The notes under the pieces are model-generated. The model did not search any database, was not told where the DNA came from, and worked only from the letters and a program-made list of their open reading frames with translations. A stretch of 64,000 nucleotides of DNA from the NCBI GenBank assembly GCA_949130485.1, contig OX422193.1, positions 9,287,619-9,351,618 on the forward strand, written 5' to 3'. The translations under genes and the position numbers were made by a program. Shown in pieces: positions 13,148-25,800 of this stretch. Source of the stretch: Agelas oroides (Eukaryota; Porifera; Demospongiae; Agelasida; Agelasidae). Every line of letters starts with the position of its first letter. Position 1 is the first letter of the stretch.

Positions 13148-16100
13148 ATGACTGGGCATCGCAAACTTGATAAGCTTTTGGGGGCGTGGCAAGATCATCT
13201 TTGGCAAAATGCACTTTATGGGATGCTCACTGACCCGATGGCTTCGGAGGTGTGCTACAGTTTTCTCCTGCAGGTTGTACTTGCAGGAGCGCTTGGTCTG
13301 ATAGCCAGTCACTTTTGGCTTCACCAACGGCAGGAAAACGGTCTCCACGCTACAGTAACTAATCCATGTGAAGACTTGATCGAAAAGGCAAAGTTGTCTG
13401 AAAGCTTGAAGCTGGGAACAAAGACACCTTACCAGTTTGAAGCAGCTGTGACTGATGACAGCTTCATGCACGGTTGCCCTGCAGTGCAGGTGAGCTGTTG
13501 TCAGCCCAATGGGTTGCTCAGAGCTCCAGTTTTTGTTTCACCTTATGTACACAATGGGTAGCTGATGTGTTAGGTGAAGATACTGCTGGGCAGAAGGGTA
13601 GCTGATGTGTTAGGTGAAGATACTGGGCAGAAGGGTAGCTGATGTTAGGTGAAGATACTGGACAGAAGGGTAGCTGATGTGTTAGGTGAAGATACTGGAC
13701 AGAAGGGTAGCTGATGTGTTAGGTGAAGATACTGGACAGAAGGGTAGCTGATGTGTTAGGTGAAGATACTGCTGGGCAGAAGGGTAGCTGATGTGTTAGG
13801 TGAAGAGATACTGGGCAGAAGGGTAGCTGATGTGTTGGGTGAAGATACTGCTGGGCAGAAGCTGCGAGGGTATTAAGGGTAAGTAGATGATTGGTTCCCA
13901 GGGCATCACCCACCTCCAGTTTTTGGTGACTTCCAGGATTTGAAAGTGGTCAGAGGCAGTGAACGCTTGGGAACGAGGGTAGACAGGAGGACACTTGATG
14001 TTGCACTGAACTTATGCAAACAAGCTGAGCAGTGATTTAGGAACCATGTCCAGCACAGTGCTATATATAGTCTCTTACCAAGACCCCCTGAATCCCTTCT
14101 CTCTGGGCATAAGACTAACACAATACATGATATTGGTTTGTGGAGCAATTTCACTGAGCAAACAGAATCTGGAGAAAATACGCAAATTATTAAGCAAAGC
14201 AACATCTAAAAACTATTTTTTTCCAAAGCAATATTACTGATATCATATGCCTGACTTTCATTTTCTATTGACTAGATGGCCCCCTCAGTTAGTTCAAATC
14301 AACACACTGTTGCTCTTTGCCTTTTGTCTTGTTGGTTTTAGCTTTACTGCTTTTAGTCCACTAGCTCTGTGCTGCTAGTGGGGATAAACTGAAATAGATC
14401 TAGAGGGTTTAAGGTTCAAGTACCCTCAGACCTGGCTCCTTGGATAAAAAATTATCTAGCTGTTGAGATTGGAAAGCCTAACAAAAGTTTTCCGATCTTA
14501 AGTTTGTAACTCTCTTTCCAAGGCTACTGCATGTCATCCTTTTGCTCACCATGTACACAGCTGTATGCCATTTTTCGTCATGGGACTCGCTATCCCTCCC
14601 TCAAATACATCCAAAGGTGGGACAGCTTCCAAACACTCCTGAGGGAGAAGCTGTCCAGTCCAGACCTCCCACCCTTGGCGAAACAGCTGCAAGCATGGGT
14701 GAACCCTTTCACAAAGGACCATGCAGTAGTCCAGATCACAGAGAAGGGACTCTTGGAGCACTACTGTCTGGCTAGGAGACTTCAAAGGAGGTTAAGTATA
14801 GAAACACAGACTAATGTCCTCCTGTAACTATAGCAACCAACTAACGGCCTCCTGTAACCATAGCAACCATGTAAGTTTTGCCATAGTAACAGTAACAAGT
14901 CATTCTCCACTTTTGTTGAGCCATCACCATTGTAACAGGTTCCTTGTCCCTTATGTGGGACTCATGGAGGGTCTAGGAGCTCATTAGTCAGTTAAAGAGG
15001 ACAGAGTCGATGGCCGCCAAATATGTTCTCATACGTGTGCTTCACCATGGCCATATTGACCTGGTAGAATGGTGAATGGCCGTGAATGCATGAAATGATA
15101 CGAGTCTGCTTTCTCTGCAGATACCCACAGCTGTTGAATCGAAGCTATGTGGACTCTGTGTTCTCTTTCCGCACAACTCAGAAACGAAGAGCTGTGAAAA
15201 GGTGTATAGGTTCTGCATTATACATATCCAGTGCAGATGGGGTGGGTGGTAGGGATTGGGGTATAGGGGTATTGGTGATGAGTGAGCATTCCGTACTGGT
15301 ATGGTGGATACCATATGTTCAACACTGTATGAGGCCAGTAGGTATATATAGGTATGTATAGGTAGTGGCAAGAGCACATGATGTCATAATGATGTCATCA
15401 TGTGTTCTTGGTACGTAGTGGGTATGTGAGTGTAGGTGGTGGGTATGTGAGTATAGGTGGTGGGTATGTATTGGTAGTGGGTATGAGTGTAGGTGGTGGG
15501 TATGTATTGGTAGTGGGTGATGGTGGGTGAGCATTCTGTTTGCATATAGTTGAATGCTGGGTGTGGGTGGCACATATGTCAAACCCGGGGGTGTCTGGTA
15601 CAACATTGTCCAGTGGGCATATGGGTGTTGGCATAACATTCCGAGCCCAGTCTCAACACAGGTTTGGGCTACAGTAGTCAGACTCTCTGGCTATGTGAGG
15701 CTAGGCTTTGACTGTCCAATGTAAAATGTATTTCGTTTCAGTTTGCTGTCGTTTGCTGCCGGGCTGTTTGACGGTCAGGGACCACTGAATGGATACCAGG
15801 TGATTAGCCCTAACACTGTAGCAGCTGCGTGCTGTACATAGTGATGAGATGACATGCTGTAACCATGGAGTGTTAAGAATGTCACCTCCTGCAGCCTGTA
15901 CACATGGAGTCAGACAGTCCCGGTGAAGATGAGCTGCTGTTCTTTGACCACCCTTGTCCGCGTTACGACCAACATGTCACCAAAAATGAGGTAAACAAAT
16001 TCTCCCTTGGTTATCTCTTTGTTTGTTTGTTTGTTTGTTTTGTTTTCTGTTGTTGTTTATGTTTGTCATTTTTGTTTATTGTTTGTCTACCGTGTTGTAT

Positions 16101-19100
16101 TTTACAGAGTCTGTCGGACATGATTGATAGCTTCATGAACTCGTCTGCTGTACGAGCAGTAGTTGAGAGAGTCCAAGCTCAAATAGACCCAGGTACGACT
16201 GTCACCGCCCCTGCAGGGTACAGTGGATGCTTGTCACGATTCATCAACACTTTCTTTCATCTTTCATCCCTCCCTCCCCTTCCCACTCTCCCCTCCCCCC
16301 CTCCCACACACACACACACACACACTTAGAACAGAAGTACTGGAGTCTAACAGCCGACGTTGTCATGACGATGTACAGAATCTGCATACATGAGATGAGT
16401 GTGTTTGGAAGGAGCAGGTGAGCCCTCCACATTGACCTGGGGACAGCTGTCACTAACACCTCCACAATTCTCAGATGGTGCTCGCTGCTCTCCGGTGAGG
16501 ATATGGCCGCTCTCCAGTACTACCTCGACTTGAAAACATACTGGAAACGAGGTCAGTAGGTAGCCTCGTTCCCGGGCCTCCCCCATTTTAATCTTCAGTT
16601 TCCATTTACAATAACACATGTGAAAGAGTGGCAAAACCTCTTTGCTTCCATATATTATTGTGAACCGAAGATAAAAATGGAGGAGGCCTGGGAACGAGGC
16701 TAGTTGGCAGTGATACGACGGTTCTTGAGACTACCTTAAACATGCTTGAAACAAAGTCAGCATGTAGCTAGCAAGAATATTCTCAAGTGTTAGTACGTAT
16801 TACCGGCATAAATTCACCTCCAGTGCTTTATCTTCCATAGCTGTACGGCAAAAAATTTTACACCAAAAAATTGTACGTGCTATCATTTATATGAGCATAC
16901 TGAGTAGTAAACAGTTAACTGCCATTGCAAATATTCTGTTTTGGTTTCGAGAATACATATAAACATGGTAAATATTCCCCCTACAAAGAAATCATGTGTA
17001 ATTAAATTAAACTGTTCTTGGTTCAGTGTTTACCCTCTCTTATCTCTCTTCTGTTAGGTTATGGTTTTGATGTCAACTGGCAGCGTAGCCTCCCCCTCGT
17101 AACTTCCATTCTGGAGTTCTTTACAAACCACAATGACAGTAGTCAGCCGCACATAGCTCTGAGGTACTTAGTCATTGTGTTGCTACTGGGCTTAGTGCCA
17201 ATATAATGGCTATATTTAGAACTGTTACTAAAATTAGGACATATGTAACCTTGGAATCTAATTAACTTTGAGTTGTGTATGTGAGTGCTGGCACATAGCC
17301 AGACTCTAGAGTGTGCGTCACCATGACTAGCCTCATTCCGTGTGCGTAACCAGGCTCCTCCAGGCTCCGCCAGGATTCTGCACTCCAGCTCCAGCTGTAA
17401 TGTACTCCTCCCAAGCTTGTCCCCGGCTTTTGTCCCATGTCCTCGCATACTGGGCTTCTCTCCAGCCTTTGTCCCATATTGGACGTGTCCTCACATACTG
17501 GGCTTCTCCCCAGCCGTTGTCCCATATTGGACGTGTCCTCACATACTGGGCTTCTCCCCAGCCGTTGTCCCATATTGGACGTGTCCTCGCATACTGGGGT
17601 CCTCCCCAGCCTTTGTCCCATATTGGACGTGTCCTCGCATACTGGGCTTCTCTCCAGCCATTGTCCCATATTGGACGTGTCTCAAGCTTGTTCCACACAG
17701 TGGTGCATAGCATATGGAAAAAAGCTGAGTTAGGGGAGGAGCCTGGGGGGGGGGGTGGGGGGGACCTGGGGAGGGGCGGACCTGGGAGCGAGACTACATG
17801 ATTGTAAAGTGGACAATAAAGTGGTGCATTCTTATGACATACGTATTCTGTGAAGCCACATGAGAGAAAGCTACTACTCGTAGGAGTCACAAGTGTTACA
17901 CCACATACATTGTATGGCTATGTGGTTTATGGGCTGGTTAATTTATGGTAAAGTTGTGTGCTGTACTGTACTGTGGCAGGATAAGATTCCCTTTTAGAAT
18001 CTGTGGGTACAAAACATGTAGCCATATGTACATGAGGAGGAAAGGGGGAAATGTCCTGGTTTCTTTGCGTGTGTAGTTTCATCTTTGATCTACTCTTGGT
18101 ATGCACAACTCTCCTTATCACCAGAGTAGAACAAGGAAAGGGGGTGGAAACGTCAGGGTTGATTTGAGTCATTTGATGTGAGGAATGTGCTTCCTGCTCC
18201 TCAACCATAAGGGTATAGTAGAGGGAACAAGTCCCATTTTCTCTTGTTGGGTGTTGCTTAGCAACAAAATCTTCAAACTTGTAGTAGAATGGGTGAAGGT
18301 GATAATGGACTGGCACTTTGGTAGTGAGTTGCTAGGGGTAACATCAACATCCAGCAAATAAGTTATATCCCAGACAGAACAGCACTCCTTCATCCGGGGA
18401 CTGCAACATACTGTATACTTCCATCGATGGAGTAAATGGAAAAATTCTCTTGTCAAAATCAATACTTGTCCCTTACTTCCATTCACAGGTTTGCTCATGC
18501 TGAGACGTTGATCCCTCTCGTGTGTTTCCTGGGTCTCTTCAGAGACAAGGAGCCTTTGCTGCCAACCAACTTTGAAGGCAAGGATGGTTTCATTTTGTAT
18601 GTGATTTGAGAATCTGTCTACCAGTGGTCCTCTTATGTGTATGATTGTGTGGGCCTGCATGGGTACAAGGGTGACCGGATGAATACAGTTCTGGTGTGTT
18701 GTTTTTCTTCCTCTTCACACAGAAATGAAAAATCACTTGTTTTCTGTGAGTAGAATCGCTCCTTACAGTGGCAATGTAGTCTTCGCTCTGTACGAGTGCC
18801 CCAAAAGTAAAACAGGTAATTGTACCCTATCTACGGGCCTGCCGTTATAGAACTATGTTACATTTTCAAAGCAAAAATTCATGTAGCCTATGTCCATCAC
18901 CATGGTAGCAGGTTTTTCTTCCAATTCAAGACACATGGAAGTCATTAATGAGGCTGGGGTGACGGCTACACGTCTTATTGCAAGGGAATTTGAAGTTTTT
19001 GAACAACTTTCTCTTTGTACTTCAGACATGGATGACACATTATTCATCCGGCTCCTGGTGAACGAGTACCCTATGGCTATCCCCAAGTGTGGTAGCAGAT

Positions 19101-19183
19101 CTGGGAGTGACTTGTGTCCACTCAGTGACTTGCAGAAACTTGTTAATAGAACTAAACCCCTCTCAGATATCTGTTGGTTATGA
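13148..19183 (+). CDS. MINPP1: Multiple inositol polyphosphate phosphatase 1-like (histidine phosphatase)
   Basis: Exons: 13148-13489, 14561-14790, 15121-15201, 15742-15799, 15895-15990, 16108-16192, 16330-16417, 16475-16551, 17058-17163, 18489-18586, 18723-18815, 19026-19183; 503 aa, all GT-AG, all phases matching. MINPP1 removes phosphate from InsP6/InsP5, typically in the ER lumen. The N-terminal LGTKTPYQF matches the family's GTKT motif. The catalytic RHGTRYP is at residues 120-126 and the proton-donor HAE at 391-393 (FAHAETLIPL). The length is close to the usual 480-500 aa. Instead of a cleavable signal, a hydrophobic stretch at about residues 37-57 follows a 36-residue basic/polar head, suggesting a type II membrane anchor. 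The C-terminus ends SDICWL, not the SDEL-type retention signal of vertebrate MINPP1. An upstream in-frame ATG at 13088 would add 20 residues; I prefer 13148. Confidence 0.92.
13556..13865. repeat. Minisatellite in MINPP1-like intron 1
   Basis: About eight units of 36-42 bp containing GGGTAGCTGATGTGTTAGG, with length variation around CTGCTGGGCAGAA, lie just after exon 1. Confidence 0.9.
16561..16702. mobile_element. Fold-back MITE-like element, 142 bp
   Basis: The termini TAGCCTCGTTCCCGGGCC and GGCCTGGGAACGAGGCTA enclose partly paired arms (TCCCCCATTTTAATCTTC with AAGATAAAAATGGAGGA). It lies 9 bp after the donor of MINPP1-like exon 8. No clear flanking duplication. Confidence 0.85.
17328..17796. 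mobile_element. Fold-back element swollen by an internal minisatellite
   Basis: The outer ends TAGCCTCATTCC and GACCTGGGAGCGAGACTA fit the fold-back family. Between them, 17441-17680 holds five 48-bp units starting CCTCGCATACTGGGCTTCTC. The whole lies in MINPP1-like intron 9. A G-run of about 18 bp stands before the right end. Confidence 0.65.
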
Positions 19184-19877
19184 CACATACTTCTACTTGT
19201 GTTGTTCTGCCTTGACTCTCTACTACACCTTAACCTTAACAAATTATGAATGTGAAACCTTAACAAACCTACAGTAGGTACTCAACGGTAATGCGAAGCT
19301 GCTAGCCGCGTAGGGCTAGTGCTGGTTGGTGAAGGTAAGTACTGGTCGGGGTAGCAAAGAACTGGTCGGGCATTACCACTGCCAACCAGTGTGGGCAGAA
19401 CACTGCCTACTATGCCTAAATTATATTCATAGTCAACTTTTGGACCTATACCAGTAACCAGTGCCTGACTATCTGACTATTCTTGAGCTCTCTTACCAGG
19501 GAACGAGCTAGGTCAACCTCTTTCTCTGATGTGAATGCTAAACGAAAACTGTGCTAGTGTCCATGTGCATACTAGCCTCATCCCCAGGTGGGGGGGGGGG
19601 GGGGGAGGGGAGGGGACAAGGCTACTGGTATACATGCTGTGCAATAAACGAGTTCTGTTTCTTACTCGACACTTCTACACTAGCATACTGATTGCTAGAG
19701 AAGTATCACAAATTTCTGTTGTACATGTCCTGCACACTAGCTGGGTGACTTTAACACCTCTAGCAGAAAGACATGAGTCGTTGATTGTGACTCCCTATAT
19801 CACTAGTACAAGTAACTGCATGCATGGAATCCTATGTATCTGTACAGTCCAGCAACATTACATTGTCTTCTTAAGTG
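19184..19877. other. Short convergent intergenic region
   Basis: This stretch separates the tail-to-tail ends of the MINPP1-like and EFCAB6-like genes. It holds a fold-back-like piece with a poly-G core at about 19564-19625 and should carry both 3' UTRs. No other gene seen. Confidence 0.6.
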
Positions 19878-22800
19878 CTATTGATCCAGAATGATGTTGG
19901 TGAAGAGCCTGTAGTCCACCCTCCCTGAGAGGTGGGGGTCGAAGGCCTCCAGAACGTGGTACATCTGATCACTGGTGATATGGATGCCACATTGGGCCAG
20001 GATGGAGCGAAACTCTGACACAGTCACCGACCCAGTGTTGTTAGGGTCAGCACTGCGGAAGTTTCTCCTCAGGATACGCCAGCAGGAAGAAAGCTATGGG
20101 CAATGTGTGTGTGCAGGTTGCAGGAAGGAGGAAGAGGAAAGGATCAATACTGGCAATCTGATAAGGAGGGCTGTGAGTGACACTAGGTAGCCACTATGCA
20201 AAGTTAACCTTGTTACCAGCTGTCTGGAATGAGGCTACAAAGTACGTTGTGAGACAAATTAAAGAGGACAGTGAAAAGCTGCTAGAGAATGAACCCAGGG
20301 CCTAGCCTCGTTCCCAGGCCACTCACAGATTTTATCTCATAGCTGTGGAGAAAAATGTTGTATGGCTGTGAGATAAAATTTGGGAGTGGCCTGGTAACGA
20401 GGCTACCCAGGGCCTCCGACTTTCACTAAGCTATGACCCCCAGACATCACTCAACTGTCCTCTGATATGCCACAGAACATCGAGCAATTATTTTTTAATT
20501 TCAGCTGAGGTGAGCTGTTCAAAACCAAAGGTTCACTGATTGCATGATTGTACCCCCTACCTGTTTCTGAAGCTGCGCTTTGACCCCTGGTAGCCCAGAT
20601 GGTGGCTGTGCAGCTAAGATAAGTGGAGGTGATGTGTCTGCGATGGCATCTTTAGCCTTCTGTCCAGCTAGCAGCCGGCGCATATTGTTTCCAGTGCGAT
20701 AAGTCTCATGGGGACGGCTGAACATGGACAGGAAGCCGACATAGTCCACCTTGGCGTCTTGGTCTTGGATCTTAGCGACAAACTCAGCCAGCTCCCTCTC
20801 CATTAGGCCAGGGCACAGCTCTAGTAGTGTCTCCTGCCAAGTTGGTGAGATGGTGAGGTGGTGAGATGGTGAGATGGTGAGGTGGTGAGATGGTGAGGTG
20901 GTGAGATGGTGAGATGGTGAGATCGTGAGATGGTGAGGTGGTGAGGTGGTGAGATGGTGAGGTGGTGAGGTGGTGAGATGGTGAGGTGGTGAGACGGTGA
21001 GATGGTGAGGTGGGAGATGGTGAGATGGTGAGATGGTGAGGTGGTGAGGTGGTGAGATGGTGAGGTGGTGAGACGGTGAGATGGTGAGGTGGGAGATGGT
21101 GAGATGGTGAGGTGGTGAGGTGGTGAGGTGGTGAGATGGTGAGATGGTGAGATGGTGAGGTGGTGAGGTGGTGAGGTGGTGAGACGGTGAGATGGTGAGG
21201 TGGTGAGATGGTGAGGTGGTGAGGTGGTGAGATGGTGAGGTGGTGAGACGGTGAGGTGGTGATGGTGAGATGGTGAGATGATGAGGTGGTGAGATGGTGA
21301 GGTGGTGAGATGGTGAGATGGTGAGATGGTGAGGTGGTGAGATGGTGAGGTGGTGAGATGGTGAGATGGTGAGGTGGTGAGGTGGTGAGATGGTGAGGTG
21401 GTGAGATGGTGGATGAGGTGGTGAGATGGTGAGGTGGTGAGACGGTGAGGTGGTGAGGTGGTGATGGTGAGATGGTGAGATGATGAGGTGGTGAGATGGT
21501 GAGGTGGTGAGATGGTGAGGTGGTGAGATGGTGAGGTGGTGAGGTGGTGAGGTGGTGAGATGGTGAGGTGGTGAGGTGGTGAGATGGTGAGGTGGTGAGA
21601 TGGTGGACGAGGTGGTGAGATGGTGAGGTGGTGAGGTGGTGAGGTGGTGAGATGGTGAGGTGGTGAGACGGTGAGGTGGTGAGGTGGTGATGGTGAGATG
21701 GTGAGATGAGAGGTGGTGAGATGGTGAGATGGTGAGATGATGAGGTGGTGAGATGGTGAGGTGGTGAGATGGTGAGATGGTGAGATGGTGAGGTGGTGAG
21801 ATGGTGAGGTGGTGAGGTGGTGAGGTGGTGAGATGGTGAGATGGTGAGGTGGTGAGGTGGTGAGATGGTGAGGTGGTGAGATGGTGGACGAGGTGGTGAG
21901 ATGGTGAGGTGGTGAGATGGTGAGGTGGTGAGGTGGTGAGGTGGTGATGGTGAGATGGTGAGATGATGAGGTGGTGAGGTGGTGAGATGATGAGGTGGTG
22001 AGGTGGTGAGGTGGTGGGAGGCTGGGAACGGGCTAGTATAGTACATTAGACAACCCACAGCGCAAAGACGAACGTAATGCTAAGCCAATCATAAGCAACT
22101 ATTTGGGAGTGTTGCTCATAAATGGAAAGAAGGTAAGTGGTAGATTGTTTACCTGGAGGAGGTGGCTGCTCACTCTGCCCGAGTTGTTGGCGTCCAGGGT
22201 CTTGAAGTGGCTCAGCAAACTGGGAGAGTAGTAGTTGATCTGCAGAACACCACAAACACATACCAGTATCTATAACTGACATAGGTGTGTTAATACTTTC
22301 GCTAGGTGTAGCTACCTTTAGCCTCTTTCCCAGGTCCCTCCCCAGCTTCTGTCACTACAGTACTATACAAACAATGTCTGGGAAGAAACTGGCTACCTTT
22401 GCTCTGAGTGTATCTTGCAGCATGTCTTCATCTCTGTGAAGAGTCTTAGAGCGCATGAAGTAGTGATCCTCTGTCAGACGCTTTCCAGGCTTGGCTGATG
22501 GAGAGACAGTAAAACACACATACACATGCAATGTCTGTGAGGCTGTTATATAATGCCTCATACATGCAACATGTTAGTCTCATTCCCAGGCCCTTATGAT
22601 TGGGTTTGAAGCTAGCAACATGTGTGAAATAGCTGCTATTGTAGCCTTACAGGCGGTGGTGGCTGGTCGACTGGCAAACTGTCTCAGAAACTCGTGGAAG
22701 TTAGTTGTGCCGTTCTTATTCTTCAGCAGAGACTCCCATACCACACTCATCTCAGCTTCAGTTGCCGTGACACCAAACCTACAATAGATGAATGCTTGGT

Positions 22801-25800
22801 AACCATTATGCACGCAGACACGTGGTAAGCACTGTGGCAGACAAGGTATGGACAGGCTATACAGAAATTTGAGATCCAGCCGGGATTTGACTGGCATCCA
22901 GAAGACCCAGGTTCAAACCCTGACTAGATCTCAATTTTGTTAAAACACTGACAAGATCTCAATTTTGTTAAAACACTGACTAGATCTCAATTTTGTTAAA
23001 ACACTGACCAGATCTCAATTTTGTTAAAACACTGACAAGATCTCAATTTTGTTAAAACACTGACTAGATCTCAATTTTGTTAAAACACTGACCAGATCTC
23101 AATTTTGTTAAAACACTGACCAGATCTCAATTTTGTTAAAACACTGACCAGATCTCAATTTTGTTAAAACACTGACTAGATCTCAATTTTGTTAAAACAC
23201 TGACTAGATCTCAATTTTGTTAAAACACTGACTAGATCTCAATTTTGTTAAAACACTGACTAGATCTCAATTTTGTTAAAACACTGACTAGATCTCAATT
23301 TTGTTAAAACACTGACTAGATCTCAATTTTGTTAAAACACTGACTAGATCTCAATTTTGTTAAAACACTGACTAGATCTCAATTTTGTTAAAACACTGAC
23401 TAGATCTCAATTTTGTTAAAACACTGACTAGATCTCAATTTTGTTAAAACACTGACTAGTCTCGTTCCCAGACCCTCAGCAAGACTTGTGTATACTGTAC
23501 TGAGGTCTGGGAACAAGACTAAACACCATCCTCAACAGCTATAACAAGGATACCATGTGTACCTTTGAAGTAGCTCCATCATCATTGGGAGGGTCAGCTT
23601 GCCAGTGTTTTGAGTGTCAAGGGAGATAAAAGTCTGTGGGAGTTGCAGGACACCATGTAAAGAAATTGTTCATGAGTTTAATGATCGAACGGGAGAGGGA
23701 AGATGAGTGTGTACCTGCGTTAGTGCATTGGTATCTTTCAGCACCACCTCGCGAATGGCAGCAATCAACTGATAATGAAGTAAAAAGAGTAAGTAACTAT
23801 ATAGAACCAACAATACGTACTATACAGGTAATATACATAGTGCTACAATTGCCCAGTAGTAAAAGATATTCCAATGCTTGACTACTGCAAGAGGTGTAGT
23901 TGTAACTTTTGGCATACTTTGTCAAGTGTGGCAATCATTGGCAGCTTTCTTGGTGAGGAAGGTTTCTCTGGTGAGGCCGGCAGCGATGCTGACTGTGAGG
24001 AGAACGACCTCTTGGCCAACTGCTGCTGGTGTTCCTTGGACTCAAACATGGCTAGAAATCTTGGGTAGGGGACCCAGCCGGGAGGCACCCCTCCGGACTG
24101 TAGCACCTCTACAAGCTGTCCAATGTTGGCATCCATGGAGGTTGAGCCCAAGTGAGAATGAAGGCACTGCACAAACTCTTCTTCTCTCATGTATCCCTTT
24201 GCATGAGGATCATGTGATCTGGAGACGAGATAAGCTACCAATAACTTGTTTAATGGAAAATAAAGTTCTTGTGTTGTATTGTGTGAAGACTAGACTCTAT
24301 GTCACAACAGCAAATGAGATAAGCTACAAGTAACTGCAGTGATGCTGACTGTGAGGAGAACGACCTCTTGGGCAACTGCTGCTAGACTCTATGTCACAAC
24401 AGCCATGCAAATGAGATAAGCTACAAGTAACTGCTTGCTGTAGAAGGAGATGAGTGAAGAGAAGGTTATCTGTTACCAACTTGAGCTCGGAAAATAACTT
24501 GCCGACGTTTCGACTGAATGCTCCAGTCGTCATCTGGGCGAAAGTGAAGAAGTGTGAACAAACGTTGCTATTTATAGCCATGCACTTGAGATAGCTACCA
24601 GTAACTGCTTGCTGTAGAAGCTTTGTCACTATACGTTAGCTTGAACTCACACATTAATTAAGGTGTTAATTGCTTTTCAAATTAGTTGTTATTAACTGCC
24701 AATCTCTGGAATGAATGAGGCCATGAAATCAACACTCCTCCACTAAGGAATCTGTTCCTACTGTACTCGTTAACTCACTAATAAGCTCCTAGTGTTGTTG
24801 CTATGGCAATGGGTATCAAACAATATTGTAGTCAAGTGACCTGATTTGATGCAATAAATAACAGACTCACTTCAATGCTCCCAGGAGGTCAAGAAACTTG
24901 TTTTGCAAGAGAGAGACAATTCTCGCTTCTGCGTCTCCTACAGAAGTGCATGCCCTCCCGGGTGAGTCTGCATGGAACCTACATGGTCAATATCACACAG
25001 GGTGGTTTTAGACATTTTACACACAATTAATTAAAGTTATACACTCACTTCTGTTCTGTGCCTGTCAGGATTGAGTTCACCAGCCCATCAGCCCCTCTCT
25101 GGTTAAAGTGCTGCAAAAATGCAGCGTAATCTATGAGGTAGTTGTCACGGAACCCAAGTCGTCCAATCAACTCGCCCATTTGAGTTGGTGTAAGCTTTAC
25201 GCCCATATCTGAGAGAACGAGCCTCAGCTGTTCAGCCATCACCTGGAATTGGCACGCAGTAGTTGTCTATGGTCAGAATAGTTTACGTCATACATATTTA
25301 AGCTGCAAACTTGCCTTTCCACTTTTGTACTTGTCGACTTCCTGTAACTTGTGGAGCATCTGCTGATGTGTGGCATCCAATGTGGACTGCAGTGATTCCA
25401 AAACATCTGCAAGCAGTGGGGGAGCTTTTGTCTGTGAAGTGGCCCACAATTCAGTGCCTGTACCTGTAGAAGGGGGAAAGTGCATAACTGAAAACACACA
25501 TACCATTATCTTAAGTTTCAGGAAGACAAGATAGATAAGCTGTACCTTTCGTGGGAGATCTTGACCTTGGAGCAGCAGTGTGTGCGGCAATGGTAATCCC
25601 TAGTTCCTTCAACAGGGAGGCTACACTGAGCACTCCTTTCTGAGCTGGGTCATATCTACAGAAAGAACACAATAATCGTTGTACTTCCAACGTGGCTGTT
25701 GTTCAAGACTAGGCACCTCTTCCAGAGCTTTCCAAACTCTTCTTCTTGCATGTGGAAGGAGAGGGTGGCAAGCATGTTTCTGAACTCGGGCTTTGTGATG

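Noticed and set aside
13088-13561. MINPP1-like first exon as a stand-alone 157-codon gene
   Set aside because: A clear donor at 13490 and frame continuity to the RHG exon at 14561 show it is an exon.
20784-22058. 424-codon minus-strand frame of His-Leu-Thr-Thr-Ser-Pro repeats
   Set aside because: It is a translation of the GTGAGATG/GTGAGGTG minisatellite lying in an EFCAB6-like intron; the real exon 15 starts at 20833 in another frame.
22921-23459. Regular 28-bp direct repeats, at first sight CRISPR-like
   Set aside because: There are no spacers between units, and the array is inside an animal gene intron.
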